Assembly (NCBI GenBank): GCA_002454975.1
Contig: DKJZ01000063.1
Coordinates: forward strand, 8,368 to 72,367
DNA length: 64,000 bases
DNA from: Hylemonella sp. UBA6679
GTDB lineage: Bacteria; Pseudomonadota; Gammaproteobacteria; Burkholderiales; Burkholderiaceae_C
Reading direction: 5' to 3'
Part shown: in pieces, positions 11,704-21,441 of the stretch
Layout: the number at the start of each line of letters is the position of its first letter
Numbering within the stretch: the first letter of the stretch is position 1
Notes under the pieces: model-generated
What the model saw: only the letters and a program-made list of their open reading frames with translations
The model's database searches: none
What the model was told of the DNA's origin: nothing
Translations under genes and position numbers: made by a program

Positions 11704-12410
11704 TGGACAGCACCACCTACGAACATCGCCGAAATCAGATCGAGCATTACTTCGATCGTACAGCTGCCCAGGCTTGGGCGATTCTGACCTCCAATGAGCC
11801 GGTAGGAAAAATCCGTGCCACTGTGCGGGCAGGTCGCCTGCAAATGCGCAACACCCTTCTGTCGTGGTTACCCGAAGACATGACGGGCTTGCGTTTGCTC
11901 GATGCCGGATGTGGCACCGGTGCGCTGGCACTCGAGGCCGCCAAGCGTGGTGCGCATGTAGTGGCCATAGATTTATCCCCCAACTTGGTGGGCTTGGCTC
12001 GTGATCGCCTCAAGTTGGAATACCCAAGTCTGGTTGAGTCGATTGACTTTCACTCCGGCGACATGTTGGACCCCGAACTCGGTGAGTTTGATCACGTGGT
12101 GGCCATGGATTCACTGATTCATTACGGGGCGTCTGATATTCGTAAGGCGCTGGTGGCTTTGTCACTGCGTACGCGGCATTCAATGCTGTTTACATTCGCG
12201 CCACGGACACCGCTATTGGCTGCCATGCACCGTGTGGGTCGATTGTTCCCGCAGTCAGATCGGTCACCTTCGCTGGTGCCTGTGGCACAAGACCACCTCC
12301 ATGATCTGATGCACAGCAGTGCTGAATTGCGACATTGGCAAGCAGGTCGTACCGAACGCATCAAATCGGGCTTTTACACCTCGCAAGCCTGGGAGTGGTG
12401 CCGCCGATGA
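11703..12410 (+). CDS. bchM: Magnesium-protoporphyrin IX O-methyltransferase
   Basis: 235 residues, class I SAM methyltransferase with the binding motif LLDAGCGTGALALE near residue 65. It methylates the C13 propionate of Mg-protoporphyrin IX using S-adenosylmethionine, preparing the substrate for the AcsF cyclase encoded downstream. Start at 11703 (TGATG with bchL) is preferred over the TTG at 11700. The stop overlaps lhaA as ATGA. Confidence 0.95.
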
Positions 12411-13831
12411 GCAAGCACATGCCAGTCCCCGCCTGGGTTCGTCAGCTGGCGAATCGCTATGTGCCTTTTGCAGATGCAGCATCGGCGGATTTGCCCTTGT
12501 CGCGTTTGCTCAGGCTGTCGCTGTTTCAGGTGGTGATTGGTATGACGCTGGCCCTCCTGGTGGGTACGCTCAATCGTGTCTTGATTGTTGAGTTGCAGGT
12601 GCCCTCGTGGTGGGTGGCAGTGGCTGTGGCGGTGCCCATGGTCTTTGCGCCACTTCGGGCTTTGATCGGTTACAGGAGCGACACGCATCCCTCGGTGCTG
12701 GGCTTGCGGCGCATTCCTTACCTGTGGTCGGGAAGCTTGTTGTTGTTTTCTGGGCTGGCGATCCTGCCGTTTGCCTTGCTGTTACTTTCTGAGCCGACGC
12801 CACAAACTTTGTGGCTGGGGCGTTTAGGCGCCGGTTTGGCTTTTGTGCTTGTGGGCATCGGTATTCAGATGACCCAGACAGCCGGCCTGGCTTTGGCCAA
12901 CGACCTGGCAACGCCTGAGAAGCAGCCGCGTGTGGTGGCCATGCTCTACACCATGCTTCTGTTGGGCATGATTGTGAGCAGTGGTTTGTTTGGGCTGCTG
13001 CTTCAAGACTTTACGCCCTCACGCTTGATACAAGTGGTGCAGGGCTGTGCAGTGCTGGTGCTTGTTCTGAATTTGACGGCACTTTGGAAACAAGAAGCCC
13101 GTCAAAGCAAGCGAGGTCAGCGTGAAGTGGGTGGGTTCTCCAAGAGCTTGCAAGCGCTGATGGCAATTCCCCAAATGAAGCGGTTTCTTTGGACGGTAGG
13201 CCTAGGCACCTGTGCATTCAGCATGCAAGACATCATTCTCGAGCCATATGGCGGCGAGGTTTTGGGGCTGGGTGTTGGCGCGACCAGTGGCTTGACAGCG
13301 ATTGGAGCGGCTGGCTCCTTGATCGCATTCATGGCCTCAGCGAAATGGTTGAACCAAGGTTTACATGCTTGTCGTTTGGCCAGTGCAGGCGTGTTGATTG
13401 GCTTGCCCGCTTTTGCCATGGTGATTTTTTCTGCGCCTTTGGCATCTGTCGATCTGTTTCGACTGGGTGTGTTGCTGATTGGCTTTGGTGGGGGTTTGTT
13501 CTCGGTGGGGATGTTGGTCACAGCCATGTCTTTTCCGAACAAAGCGCACAGCGGTCTTGTTTTGGGTGCTTGGGGAGCTGTGCAAGGTGTCGCAGCCGGC
13601 TTGGCCATGGCTTTAGGTGGTGTGATTCGTGATGTGGTTTCACAAATGGCGAAGTCAGGCTGGTTAGGCGAGAGCCTGCAGAGCCAAGCCACGGCTTACA
13701 GCTTTGTCTACCACGTAGAAATTTATCTTTTATTTGTCGTTTTGATTGCGCTGGGCCCTTTGCTCAGACGCAGCAAAGATCAGCCTGTGGTGAATGGTCC
13801 CGCATTTGGCTTGGCTGAATTTCCGACGTGA
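12407..13831 (+). CDS. lhaA: Light-harvesting complex 1 assembly protein LhaA (PucC family)
   Basis: 474 residues, about 12 membrane helices, PucC family. Its position between bchM and puhA is that of lhaA in Rhodobacter and Rubrivivax, where it is needed for LH1 assembly. The start MSKHMPVPAW at 12407 overlaps the bchM stop as ATGA; a longer in-frame start at 12335 would lie inside bchM. A second paralogue is at 4815-6161 on the other strand. Confidence 0.9.
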   Translation: MSKHMPVPAWVRQLANRYVPFADAASADLPLSRLLRLSLFQVVIGMTLALLVGTLNRVLIVELQVPSWWVAVAVAVPMVFAPLRALIGYRSDTHPSVLGLRRIPYLWSGSLLLFSGLAILPFALLLLSEPTPQTLWLGRLGAGLAFVLVGIGIQMTQTAGLALANDLATPEKQPRVVAMLYTMLLLGMIVSSGLFGLLLQDFTPSRLIQVVQGCAVLVLVLNLTALWKQEARQSKRGQREVGGFSKSLQALMAIPQMKRFLWTVGLGTCAFSMQDIILEPYGGEVLGLGVGATSGLTAIGAAGSLIAFMASAKWLNQGLHACRLASAGVLIGLPAFAMVIFSAPLASVDLFRLGVLLIGFGGGLFSVGMLVTAMSFPNKAHSGLVLGAWGAVQGVAAGLAMALGGVIRDVVSQMAKSGWLGESLQSQATAYSFVYHVEIYLLFVVLIALGPLLRRSKDQPVVNGPAFGLAEFPT

Positions 13832-13866
13832 GCAACGTTCTTTCATTTATCAACAGGAGGTGACCT

Positions 13867-14631
13867 ATGGAAACAGGCGCTATCACTCAGTACGTCGATG
13901 TGGCTCAGCTGGTCTTGTATGTGTTTTGGGCATTCTTTGCCGGCATTATTTATTACCTATTGCGAGAAAATCACCGCGAGGGCTATCCCATGGATCCAGG
14001 GCGGCCCAACGGTCCGAAGATAGATGGATGGCCGGCCGTGCCTGACCCGGTGACCTACAAAACCATGGATGGTCATGAATTCAAATCGCCCGATTTGGCT
14101 CGACCTGATGGCGATTACAGCGCGCGACCTTCTCACCCCTGGAACGGCGCACCTCTAGATCCAGTCGGTGATCCCTTGCTGGCTGGTGTCGGTCCTGGTG
14201 CATGGGCCAAGCGTGCTGATGTCCCAGACATGACCTATGACGGCCATGTGAAGATTGTTCCATTACGGGTTGCAGATGACCATGGGGTTGCAACGCGCGA
14301 TGTTGACCCCCGTGGCTTGTCTGTGGTGGGCGCAGACAACCAGGCGGCTGGTGTCGTGGTGGATTTGTGGGTGGACAAGGCCGAAATGATGTTTCGTTAC
14401 TTGGAGGTCAAGCTCCACGGTAGTAACAAGCAAGTGCTGGTGCCCATGACGTTCGCGCGCATTACCCGCAATCAGGTCAAAGTCCATGCGTTGATGGGTC
14501 ATCAGTTCACCAACGTGCCTTCCACAAAATTGCCTGAGCAGGTGACCTTTTTGGAAGAAGAAAAAATCTGTGCTTACTTCGGTGCAGGTACGTTGTATGC
14601 GCATCCTAATCGCATGGAGCCCTTGCTGTGA
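13867..14631 (+). CDS. puhA: Photosynthetic reaction centre H subunit
   Basis: 254 residues. A short periplasmic N-terminus (METGAITQYVDVAQL) is followed by one membrane helix (residues 14-32), the basic YLLRENHREGYP junction, and the cytoplasmic beta-rich domain with PMTFARITR and VKVHALMGHQF. The H subunit caps the L/M core and channels protons to QB. It has a strong CAGGAGG ribosome site; the stop overlaps the puhB GTG. Confidence 0.97.
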   Translation: METGAITQYVDVAQLVLYVFWAFFAGIIYYLLRENHREGYPMDPGRPNGPKIDGWPAVPDPVTYKTMDGHEFKSPDLARPDGDYSARPSHPWNGAPLDPVGDPLLAGVGPGAWAKRADVPDMTYDGHVKIVPLRVADDHGVATRDVDPRGLSVVGADNQAAGVVVDLWVDKAEMMFRYLEVKLHGSNKQVLVPMTFARITRNQVKVHALMGHQFTNVPSTKLPEQVTFLEEEKICAYFGAGTLYAHPNRMEPLL

Positions 14632-15272
14632 AAGCCATTCACGAGCACGAGTTTGAGGCCGCGCCTGGCTTGCCAACGGCGCTGCCAAAAAACGAGGTGA
14701 TCTTATGGCAGGGCTCGCCTGATTGGGTGAGCCTGGCGGTACACGCCTTTCATGTGAGAAAAATAGCGATCTATTTTTCCATCATGATATGCATTCAATG
14801 GATCAACGTGTATGAGCCTGATCAGGCCATCAGTACATGGTTGATGCCTTGTTTGACCAGCGCTTTCCTGGCCTTACTTTCCTTGTCTTGCATCCTCGGG
14901 TGGGCGTGGTTGAGCAGCAAGACCACGCTCTACACCATCACAGACAAACGTCTTGTTTTGCGCGTTGGCATCGTTCTTTCGCTGACATTCAATTTGCCAT
15001 ACAAAAGAATTCAAGCGGCTGATCTTCGCCCTCTTGCCAAAGGGTGCGGTGATATTTCGTTGAAGTTACCCGAAGGGGATCAGATTGGTTTCTTTCATCT
15101 CTGGCCGCATGCACGTGCTTGGGAGTTACGCCAACCGCAGCCAACCTTGCGTTGTGTGCCAGAAGCTGCACGTGTAAGCGACACCTTGGCCAATGCCTGG
15201 ACCCGTCAGACAAACATCGCCATGCCTGTCGTGCCTAGCCAGCAAAGTCACCCCACCTTGGTGCGTGTTTAG
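14628..15272 (+). CDS. puhB: Photosynthetic complex assembly protein PuhB
   Basis: 214 residues with a bacterial PH-like domain between and after two to three hydrophobic segments (residues about 45-60 and 70-90). PuhB assists reaction-centre assembly in Rhodobacter capsulatus. It begins with GTG at 14628, overlapping the puhA stop (GTGA). Identification rests on position and on the EVILWQGSPDW and ITDKRLVLRVGI patterns. Confidence 0.9.
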   Translation: MKAIHEHEFEAAPGLPTALPKNEVILWQGSPDWVSLAVHAFHVRKIAIYFSIMICIQWINVYEPDQAISTWLMPCLTSAFLALLSLSCILGWAWLSSKTTLYTITDKRLVLRVGIVLSLTFNLPYKRIQAADLRPLAKGCGDISLKLPEGDQIGFFHLWPHARAWELRQPQPTLRCVPEAARVSDTLANAWTRQTNIAMPVVPSQQSHPTLVRV

Positions 15273-15276
15273 TGCT

Positions 15277-15723
15277 ATGAAAAACAAAGCATTGAATCAA
15301 CATAAGACGATGCTCCCGGGCATTCTTTCTGTTTTTTTGGTGTTGTCGACACTCGGTTTGATTGGCTGGAGCCAATGGCAACCCAGCTCGCCAATCGTCA
15401 CCGAAGAGGCTGTTCAATGGCAGCGGCATCTTGTGTTTGCAGATGGACCCAAGGGTGAAATTCTGGTGAAAGATCACGTCACGGGTCAGACCATTGCCGC
15501 CTTTGAAGGTGAGCAGGGTTTTGTTCGAGGAACATTGCGGGCTTTGGCCAGAGAGCGCAAGCGCAGAGAAGTTGGCAGTGAGCATCCCTTTGAGCTCACA
15601 GCGCGAACAAATGGGCGCCTGGTTTTGAGGGACCCCTCAACCGCACAGCGCATTGATCTCGACTCTTTTGGTCCAGGCAATGCCGCCTTGTTTAGAAATC
15701 TTAGACAAGCTGGCCAAAGCTAA
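15277..15723 (+). CDS. puhC: Photosynthetic complex assembly protein PuhC
   Basis: 148 residues: one N-terminal membrane anchor ([16 protein letters not shown], about 16-31) and a periplasmic domain with [17 protein letters not shown] and a C-terminal [12 protein letters not shown]. PuhC is needed for normal LH1 and reaction-centre assembly in Rhodobacter. The ATG at 15277 is the first methionine after the puhB stop; a longer frame from 15193 lies within puhB. Confidence 0.88.
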   Translation: MKNKALNQHKTMLPGILSVFLVLSTLGLIGWSQWQPSSPIVTEEAVQWQRHLVFADGPKGEILVKDHVTGQTIAAFEGEQGFVRGTLRALARERKRREVGSEHPFELTARTNGRLVLRDPSTAQRIDLDSFGPGNAALFRNLRQAGQS

Positions 15724-15751
15724 GCCAGCCCACCATGCATCGGAGCCTCTC

Positions 15752-16831
15752 ATGAGCACATACGTACAAGCGATCGACAGCCAAGATCAAGCCAATCAAA
15801 AGGCCAAGCAAAACACGATGCTGAGCCCACGCTTTTACACCACAGATTTTGATGCGATGAATCGCATCAGCGTCGAACCTTTTCGGCGTGAGTGGGATGT
15901 GATGATGAAAGAGTATGAAGGCGATAACAACCACGACCACTTTCAACGTGACGCCACCTTTGCACAAGAAGTCGAAGCCTCAATGGCAAAGCTCTCCCCT
16001 GAGATGCGCCAGGAGTTCATTGACTTTTTGGTCGGTTCTTTGACTTCTGAGTTTTCGGGTTGTATTTTGTACAACGAAATCCGCAAACACGTCGATAACC
16101 CAGACATCAAGCAACTCATGACGTTCATGGCGCGAGATGAGTCACGTCACGCTGGGTTCATCAACCAGTCTTTGCGTGACTTCAATCTTGGCATCGACTT
16201 GGGCGATCTCAAACGTACAAAAAAATACACATTTTTCAAACCCAAGTACATCTATTACGCCACGTACCTGTCCGAAAAAATTGGGTATGCGCGTTACATC
16301 ACGATTTTTCGGCAACTTGAGAAGAGCCCAGAGAAGCGCTTTCACCCGATCTTTCGTTGGTTTGAGCGTTGGTGCAACGATGAGTTTCGCCATGGTGAGT
16401 CGTTTGCTCTCATCATGCGCTCGAACCCGAAATTACTCAGTGGCTTGAACGTTTACTGGATCAGGTTCTTCCTGCTCGCTGTGTATGCCACCATGTATGT
16501 GCGTGACCACACGCGACCCATGCTGCACGAAGCCATGGGCTTGCACTCAAGTGAATATGACTTTGCCGTCTTTCGCATGACCAACGAGATCACAAAGCAG
16601 GTGTTCCCTGTGGCTTTGGATCTTGATCATCCTCAGTTCAAAGCTGGTCTTGAGCGCTTGTTTGCTATTTCTTTGGCAAACGACCGTGCCAAAGCCCGAG
16701 GTGGCATAACTGGAAAAATCACGCAAGCGGTGTGTGCTGTCAAAGCGCTGGCCACCTTTACCCGTTTGTATTTTTTACCGGTTCAAAAACAAACCATCAC
16801 GGCTGATGTCAGACTGGCTCCCACATGGTGA
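15752..16831 (+). CDS. acsF: Aerobic Mg-protoporphyrin IX monomethyl ester oxidative cyclase
   Basis: 359 residues. Two carboxylate/His motifs of the di-iron centre are visible, [10 protein letters not shown] (near 130) and [10 protein letters not shown] (near 210). AcsF uses O2 to build ring E of bacteriochlorophyll; no anaerobic BchE is in the window, which fits an aerobic lifestyle. The start MSTYVQ at 15752 is preferred to a longer frame that begins inside puhC. The 3' end overlaps puhE by seven bases. Confidence 0.95.
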   Translation: MSTYVQAIDSQDQANQKAKQNTMLSPRFYTTDFDAMNRISVEPFRREWDVMMKEYEGDNNHDHFQRDATFAQEVEASMAKLSPEMRQEFIDFLVGSLTSEFSGCILYNEIRKHVDNPDIKQLMTFMARDESRHAGFINQSLRDFNLGIDLGDLKRTKKYTFFKPKYIYYATYLSEKIGYARYITIFRQLEKSPEKRFHPIFRWFERWCNDEFRHGESFALIMRSNPKLLSGLNVYWIRFFLLAVYATMYVRDHTRPMLHEAMGLHSSEYDFAVFRMTNEITKQVFPVALDLDHPQFKAGLERLFAISLANDRAKARGGITGKITQAVCAVKALATFTRLYFLPVQKQTITADVRLAPTW

Positions 16832-17619
16832 GTGATACCGGATTAGCCATTGCATTTGCCGTGCTGTGCTGGTGGTTCAGCACGGGGGTGATTCTTTGGC
16901 TGGACCGATTGCCACCCTCAACGTTTCGTTGGAGCCTCGGTGCTTGGACCCTTTTATTGGCCCTGAGTTTTTGGGGGGTGGATGTCAGCATGCGCCAAGA
17001 AAGTGTGTTTAACGCTTACTTGGGCTTCACCAGCGTGATCATCATGTGGGGTTGGCATGAGCTGGCATTTTTAACGGGCATCATCACCGGCCCCAGAAAA
17101 GTGCCCCTACAGGCTGGCGCCACGGGTGTTCGCAGGTTCATTCAGTCGCTTCAGGTGGTGCTGCACCATGAGTTGGTTTTGCTGCTTAACTTTGCAATGC
17201 TTTGGTGGATGCAAATGGGGCAAGCCAACCACATTGCGATTTGTACTTTCGCGCTCTTGTGGTGCATGCGCGTGAGCGCCAAGCTCAATTTGTTTTTTGG
17301 TGTTCGCCAAAGTGGGTCTGAGTATTTACCCGCGCACCTGAGTTATTTGGCAAGCTATTTCCCCAGCCGATGGATCACCCCCTGGTTTTTGTTATCCATC
17401 AGTTTGTCGATTGTGACCTGGTTGTGGTTGGTGCATCACGCACAGCTAGCCAGTGTGGCTGTCACAACCAACTTGGTATTGCTTGCGGCATTACTTGGCC
17501 TTGCCATTGTTGAGCATGTGGTCATGCTCATGCCTTGGACCTTGGAAAAAATATGGGGCTGGGCAATTGCCAGCAAATCTCCGACCACGATGGTCAACGC
17601 ACCAATGAGGTCTGAATGA
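16825..17619 (+). CDS. puhE: Putative photosynthetic complex assembly protein PuhE
   Basis: 264 residues, seven or eight hydrophobic helices, with the conserved [17 protein letters not shown] segment near residue 75. It sits directly after acsF, the usual place of puhE; the biochemical role is unknown, and mutants elsewhere have subtle antenna/pigment effects. It begins inside the acsF stop region and ends overlapping crtI (ATGA). Confidence 0.86.
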   Translation: MVSDTGLAIAFAVLCWWFSTGVILWLDRLPPSTFRWSLGAWTLLLALSFWGVDVSMRQESVFNAYLGFTSVIIMWGWHELAFLTGIITGPRKVPLQAGATGVRRFIQSLQVVLHHELVLLLNFAMLWWMQMGQANHIAICTFALLWCMRVSAKLNLFFGVRQSGSEYLPAHLSYLASYFPSRWITPWFLLSISLSIVTWLWLVHHAQLASVAVTTNLVLLAALLGLAIVEHVVMLMPWTLEKIWGWAIASKSPTTMVNAPMRSE

Positions 17620-19160
17620 ACACGCTCACACCGCATGAATTATTCATGCCACCCCAAGATGCTGAATCTGTGCCTCGTGTACCCCGTGGCCCCAAGGCTG
17701 TTGTGATTGGCAGTGGGTTTGGTGGCTTGGCAGCGGCCATTCGTTTGAGCGTGAAAGGTTACGACGTCGAGGTTCTCGAAAAGCTCGATGCGCCAGGTGG
17801 ACGTGCCTACGTTTTCAGGCAAGACGGGTTCACTTTCGATGCAGGCCCAACCATCATCACCGCCCCATTTCTTCTCGAAGAGTTGTGGACACTGTGCGGC
17901 CGCAAGTTCAGTGATGACATTGATTTGCGGCCTATGGATCCTTTTTATCGGGTACGTTTTCACGACGGCACTTGGTTTGATTACAGCGGTGATGAAAAAA
18001 CCATGCTCGCAGAGGTGGCCAGATTCTGTCCATCCGATGTGCCAGGGTATTTAGAGTTTCTCAAGCATGCAGAACGCTGCCGCCATTTGGGTTTTGAAGG
18101 TTTAGGCGCTGTGGCGTTCGACACCATTGGCGACTTGGTTTCTGCCATTCCTTCATTTGTGCGCATGGGCGCCTGGCGAAGTATTTATGCGCTTGTGGCC
18201 AAGTACCTGAAAAATGACAAGTTGCGCATTGTGATGAGCTTCCATCCCTTGCTCATTGGTGGCAATCCATTTTCTGTGACGTGTGCATATGCCCTGATCA
18301 ACTCACTCGAAAGAACGTGGGGCGTCCATTCAGCCATGGGAGGCACGGGCGCCATTGTTCAGGGCTTGGTGAGTCTTCTGCGCGAGCGAGGCGTGCCGAT
18401 CAGGTACAACGCAGCGGTTAGCCAGATCAATGTCAACAACGGGCTGGCAACCGGCGTGACGTTGCAAAGCGGAGAGGTGCTTCATGCCGATATGGTGGTG
18501 TCGAATGCTGATACCGCCTGGACCTACAAAAACCTGATTGCGCCAGAGCATCGCCGGCATTGGAGTGACGCAAAAATTGAGCGTGGCCGTTACTCGATGG
18601 GTTTGTTTGTTTGGTATTTCGGCACGTCCAAAAAGTACCAGGATGTGCCCCACCACATGATGGTGCTCGGGCCCCGTTACAAAGAGCTTCTCAAGGACAT
18701 CTTCAAACGTCACAAACTTGCAGACGACTTCAGCTTGTATTTGCATCGACCAACCGCGACCGATCCCTCGCTCGCACCCGACGGCTGTGACACTTTCTAT
18801 GCCTTGTCGCCAGTCCCTCATCTGGACAGTGGAACCGATTGGACCAGCTTCGCTGAGACATATCGCAAGGTCATCGAAGAGGCCCTCAGTGCCGATGTCC
18901 TGCCAGGGTTGAAAGACCATATCGTGACTTCCAGGGTCAGCACCCCCCAAGACTTTCATGACAGGCTTTGGTCTTACAAAGGCGCCGGTTTCGGTTTGGA
19001 GCCCTTGCTCTTGCAAAGTGCTTGGTTTAGGCCGCACAACCGCAGCGAAGACATCAAAGGTCTTTACATGGTGGGAGCTGGTACTCACCCGGGAGCCGGT
19101 GTGCCAGGTGTGTTGATGTCAGCCAAAGCATTAGAAACGGTGATACCTCATGTCCACTGA
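17616..19160 (+). CDS. crtI: Phytoene desaturase
   Basis: 514 residues. N-terminal FAD fold VVIGSGFGGLAAAIRLS at about 29-45; C-terminal flavin motif GLYMVGAGTHPGAGVPGV near 485. CrtI converts phytoene stepwise to neurosporene or lycopene at the membrane. Overlaps puhE at the start and crtB by 11 bases at the end. In a cluster with crtA/C/D/F the expected flux is through neurosporene to spheroidene. Confidence 0.95.
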   Translation: MNTLTPHELFMPPQDAESVPRVPRGPKAVVIGSGFGGLAAAIRLSVKGYDVEVLEKLDAPGGRAYVFRQDGFTFDAGPTIITAPFLLEELWTLCGRKFSDDIDLRPMDPFYRVRFHDGTWFDYSGDEKTMLAEVARFCPSDVPGYLEFLKHAERCRHLGFEGLGAVAFDTIGDLVSAIPSFVRMGAWRSIYALVAKYLKNDKLRIVMSFHPLLIGGNPFSVTCAYALINSLERTWGVHSAMGGTGAIVQGLVSLLRERGVPIRYNAAVSQINVNNGLATGVTLQSGEVLHADMVVSNADTAWTYKNLIAPEHRRHWSDAKIERGRYSMGLFVWYFGTSKKYQDVPHHMMVLGPRYKELLKDIFKRHKLADDFSLYLHRPTATDPSLAPDGCDTFYALSPVPHLDSGTDWTSFAETYRKVIEEALSADVLPGLKDHIVTSRVSTPQDFHDRLWSYKGAGFGLEPLLLQSAWFRPHNRSEDIKGLYMVGAGTHPGAGVPGVLMSAKALETVIPHVH

Positions 19161-20232
19161 CACCTCGCAACCCTATGACTTGGCAGCCTGTGTTGCCCTG
19201 ATGCGCGGCGGATCCAAGAGTTTTTTTGCAGCCAGTCGACTGCTGCCTCAGCGTGTTCGAACGGCCTCTGTGGCACTGTATGCGTTTTGCAGGGTTGCCG
19301 ATGATCTTGTGGACAACGGCGATGACCCGCAGCGTAGCCTTGAGTTGCTCAAGCAGCGCCTTGACCTTGTGTACGAGGGGCGTCCGAGTCCAGCGCTGGA
19401 AGACCAGGCCTTGGCCATTGTGGTTGGTCAGTACCAGTTGCCACGATTGCTGCTGGACGCGCTGTTGGAGGGTTTTTATTGGGATGCACAAGGCCGAGCC
19501 TACCCAACGATGTCCAGCGTGCATGACTACGCTGCCCGTGTCGCGGGTGCTGTGGGTGCCATGATGTGCTTGGTCATGGGTGTGAAGTATCCAGTCGCAC
19601 TTGCCAGAGCCTGTGAGCTTGGCGTGGCGATGCAGTTGACAAACATTGCACGTGATGTAGGCGAAGATGCGCGTAACGGACGTTTGTATTTGCCACACGA
19701 CTGGCTGCGCGAAGAAGGCATTGATCCCATCAGTTGGTTGCAACGCCCTGTACATACACCCGCTTTACAAAGGGTCGTGCAGCGGGTGTTGGATGAGGCC
19801 GACATGCTCTACCAGCGAGCAAGCGCAGGAATTGCAGAGTTACCCAAAGATTGCCGTGCGGCAATTTTGGCGGCACGGCTCATTTATGCAGAAATTGGTC
19901 ACCAGCTGCGACGCTTGGGGTGTAACTCGGTCGATCAGCGAACCGTGGTCAGCACCACCATGAAGTTGGCGCTGATTGGCCAGGCGCAATTGCTGTCAAG
20001 TTGGCTGAAAAAAGACCTGCATCCTCCCGAGGCGCTTTCAGCCATTGCATACCTCGTTAGAGGGTGCGAGCCAGCTGCGGGCAGTGCAGATACTTTGCCG
20101 CTTCATCAGCCGAGTAAGACGGTGTCAGAGCGGGTGGTTTGGATGCTTGCTTTGTTTGAGCGGCTTGAAAATGACCGCCGCCAAGGCGTTGAATTGTCAC
20201 CAAACAGCTTGTCAGAGCAACGCTGGGGCTAA
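19150..20232 (+). CDS. crtB: Phytoene synthase
   Basis: 360 residues, squalene/phytoene synthase fold. The two Asp-rich motifs are present: RVADDLVDNGDD near residue 50 and TNIARDVGEDARNGRLYLP near 170. It condenses two geranylgeranyl diphosphates to phytoene. Last gene of the plus-strand operon; its TAA abuts the stop of the opposing crtC with no space between, so no separate terminator fits there. Confidence 0.95.
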   Translation: MSTDTSQPYDLAACVALMRGGSKSFFAASRLLPQRVRTASVALYAFCRVADDLVDNGDDPQRSLELLKQRLDLVYEGRPSPALEDQALAIVVGQYQLPRLLLDALLEGFYWDAQGRAYPTMSSVHDYAARVAGAVGAMMCLVMGVKYPVALARACELGVAMQLTNIARDVGEDARNGRLYLPHDWLREEGIDPISWLQRPVHTPALQRVVQRVLDEADMLYQRASAGIAELPKDCRAAILAARLIYAEIGHQLRRLGCNSVDQRTVVSTTMKLALIGQAQLLSSWLKKDLHPPEALSAIAYLVRGCEPAAGSADTLPLHQPSKTVSERVVWMLALFERLENDRRQGVELSPNSLSEQRWG

Positions 20233-21441
20233 CTATGGTCGGCGAGGCATGCGCCAAGGAAGCATGCCTTGAACCACCGGCGACACCAAACGCGGAACGT
20301 TGAGTGTTTCGTGAAAGCTGGTGACGGTTTCACCAAGTAACTGGCTTTCTAAGATGGCGCGCTGGTAAAAAGGCGTGTCTTCGAGTTGAGCTGCCACGTT
20401 CACTGAACTTTCAGAGCGCATGCGCCGGGGTAACCACCAAGCGGTCTTTTTCATTGTGATGCGCGATGGTGCATCAAAGGATGTGACTTGCCCATCGGGG
20501 TGAAACTTCAAGGCCAGCAGTTGATCTGCACCTTGTTTGTACTGAACGTCATACATCACAGCGACAGACCCATCACCAAGCAATGACCTTGACCAATCCC
20601 ATTCTTTGAAAGGAACTTCGATCGGCTCGACGCCTTCATTGGAGTCCAGGTAGCCATGTCCTTGCCAATTTTGCGAGGGCTGGTTGAGCTTGACCTCCAC
20701 GCGCGCACTGGGCGCTAAAGGTCCCCAGTGATGCCGACCCAGTGGGTCCAAAGGTGTGCTGAAGTTAAACAGTCGGTCGGGATAAACACTGACGCGACCT
20801 TTGATTTTTCTTGGGATGGGGACGGTGACTTCATCAATGTCGATATGAAGCGCCACACCATCCCAACTCAGTTGGCTCGGGCCAATTTTGAAGTGTTCAC
20901 TTGAGCGTTCCACATGTCGCTCGCCGCGCTCCGTCATGGCCCAGTGTTTGCCCTTGGGGTGGTAAAGCGCCACATTCAGTGCACAGAACCGATCAGGGTC
21001 GTTGCGACCTTGCCGGCGAGACCAAGCGTAGTAGGGCGAAAAAACGCTTCCAACAAAAGCGATGATGGTCAGACCGTATTGGCCATCAGCACTTACTGCG
21101 TCAAGGTACCACCATAAGTACCCGCCGCGTGGAACTTCTTGGTTGAATTGCGGTCGCCCATCAGGGCCTCTGCCGCCATGCGTCCCGAAAGCGCTGCCAT
21201 GGGCATCCCCGGTCCCGGATGAACGCTCCCCCCCGCCAGGTAGAGCCCCGGCATTTGCGAGCGCGAGTTGGGCCTGGCAAAAGCCGCCATCCAACCATGG
21301 GTGGCCTGACCATAAAGCGCGCCCCCCGTTCCAGGATAGCGCTGATGAAAGCTCATGGGCGTGTTGCAAATCAAATCCTCTGGGCCTGCATGCACTTTCA
21401 AGCCAAAATCTTGGAGAAGGGAGAAGGTTTGTGTCTGACAT
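20233..21441 (-). CDS. crtC: Acyclic carotenoid 1,2-hydratase (hydroxyneurosporene synthase); start unresolved
   Basis: The frame gives 402 residues from an ATG at 21441, but the first ~115 lie over crtD in the -1 frame. Recognisable CrtC begins around QEVPRGGYLWWYLDAVS and continues IIAFVGSVFSPYYAW. No ATG, GTG or TTG exists in frame between the TTG at 21294 and the conserved start. A CTG at 21072 would give about 279 residues, near the size of Rhodobacter CrtC. CrtC adds water to the end of neurosporene/spheroidene precursors. Last gene of the crtE-puf-crtC superoperon. Confidence 0.85.
   Translation of the reverse strand: MSDTNLLPSPRFWLESACRPRGFDLQHAHELSSALSWNGGRALWSGHPWLDGGFCQAQLALANAGALPGGGERSSGTGDAHGSAFGTHGGRGPDGRPQFNQEVPRGGYLWWYLDAVSADGQYGLTIIAFVGSVFSPYYAWSRRQGRNDPDRFCALNVALYHPKGKHWAMTERGERHVERSSEHFKIGPSQLSWDGVALHIDIDEVTVPIPRKIKGRVSVYPDRLFNFSTPLDPLGRHHWGPLAPSARVEVKLNQPSQNWQGHGYLDSNEGVEPIEVPFKEWDWSRSLLGDGSVAVMYDVQYKQGADQLLALKFHPDGQVTSFDAPSRITMKKTAWWLPRRMRSESSVNVAAQLEDTPFYQRAILESQLLGETVTSFHETLNVPRLVSPVVQGMLPWRMPRRP

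Noticed and set aside
20230..20235. A terminator between crtB and crtC
   Set aside because: The two stop codons abut and there is no inverted repeat with a T-tract in the junction.
21228..21234. Treating the seven-G run as an assembly error that splits one crtDC gene
   Set aside because: crtD reads through with its full C-terminal flavin motif and a natural end, and CrtD and CrtC are separate proteins in other phototrophs. It was kept as a possible frameshift site only.
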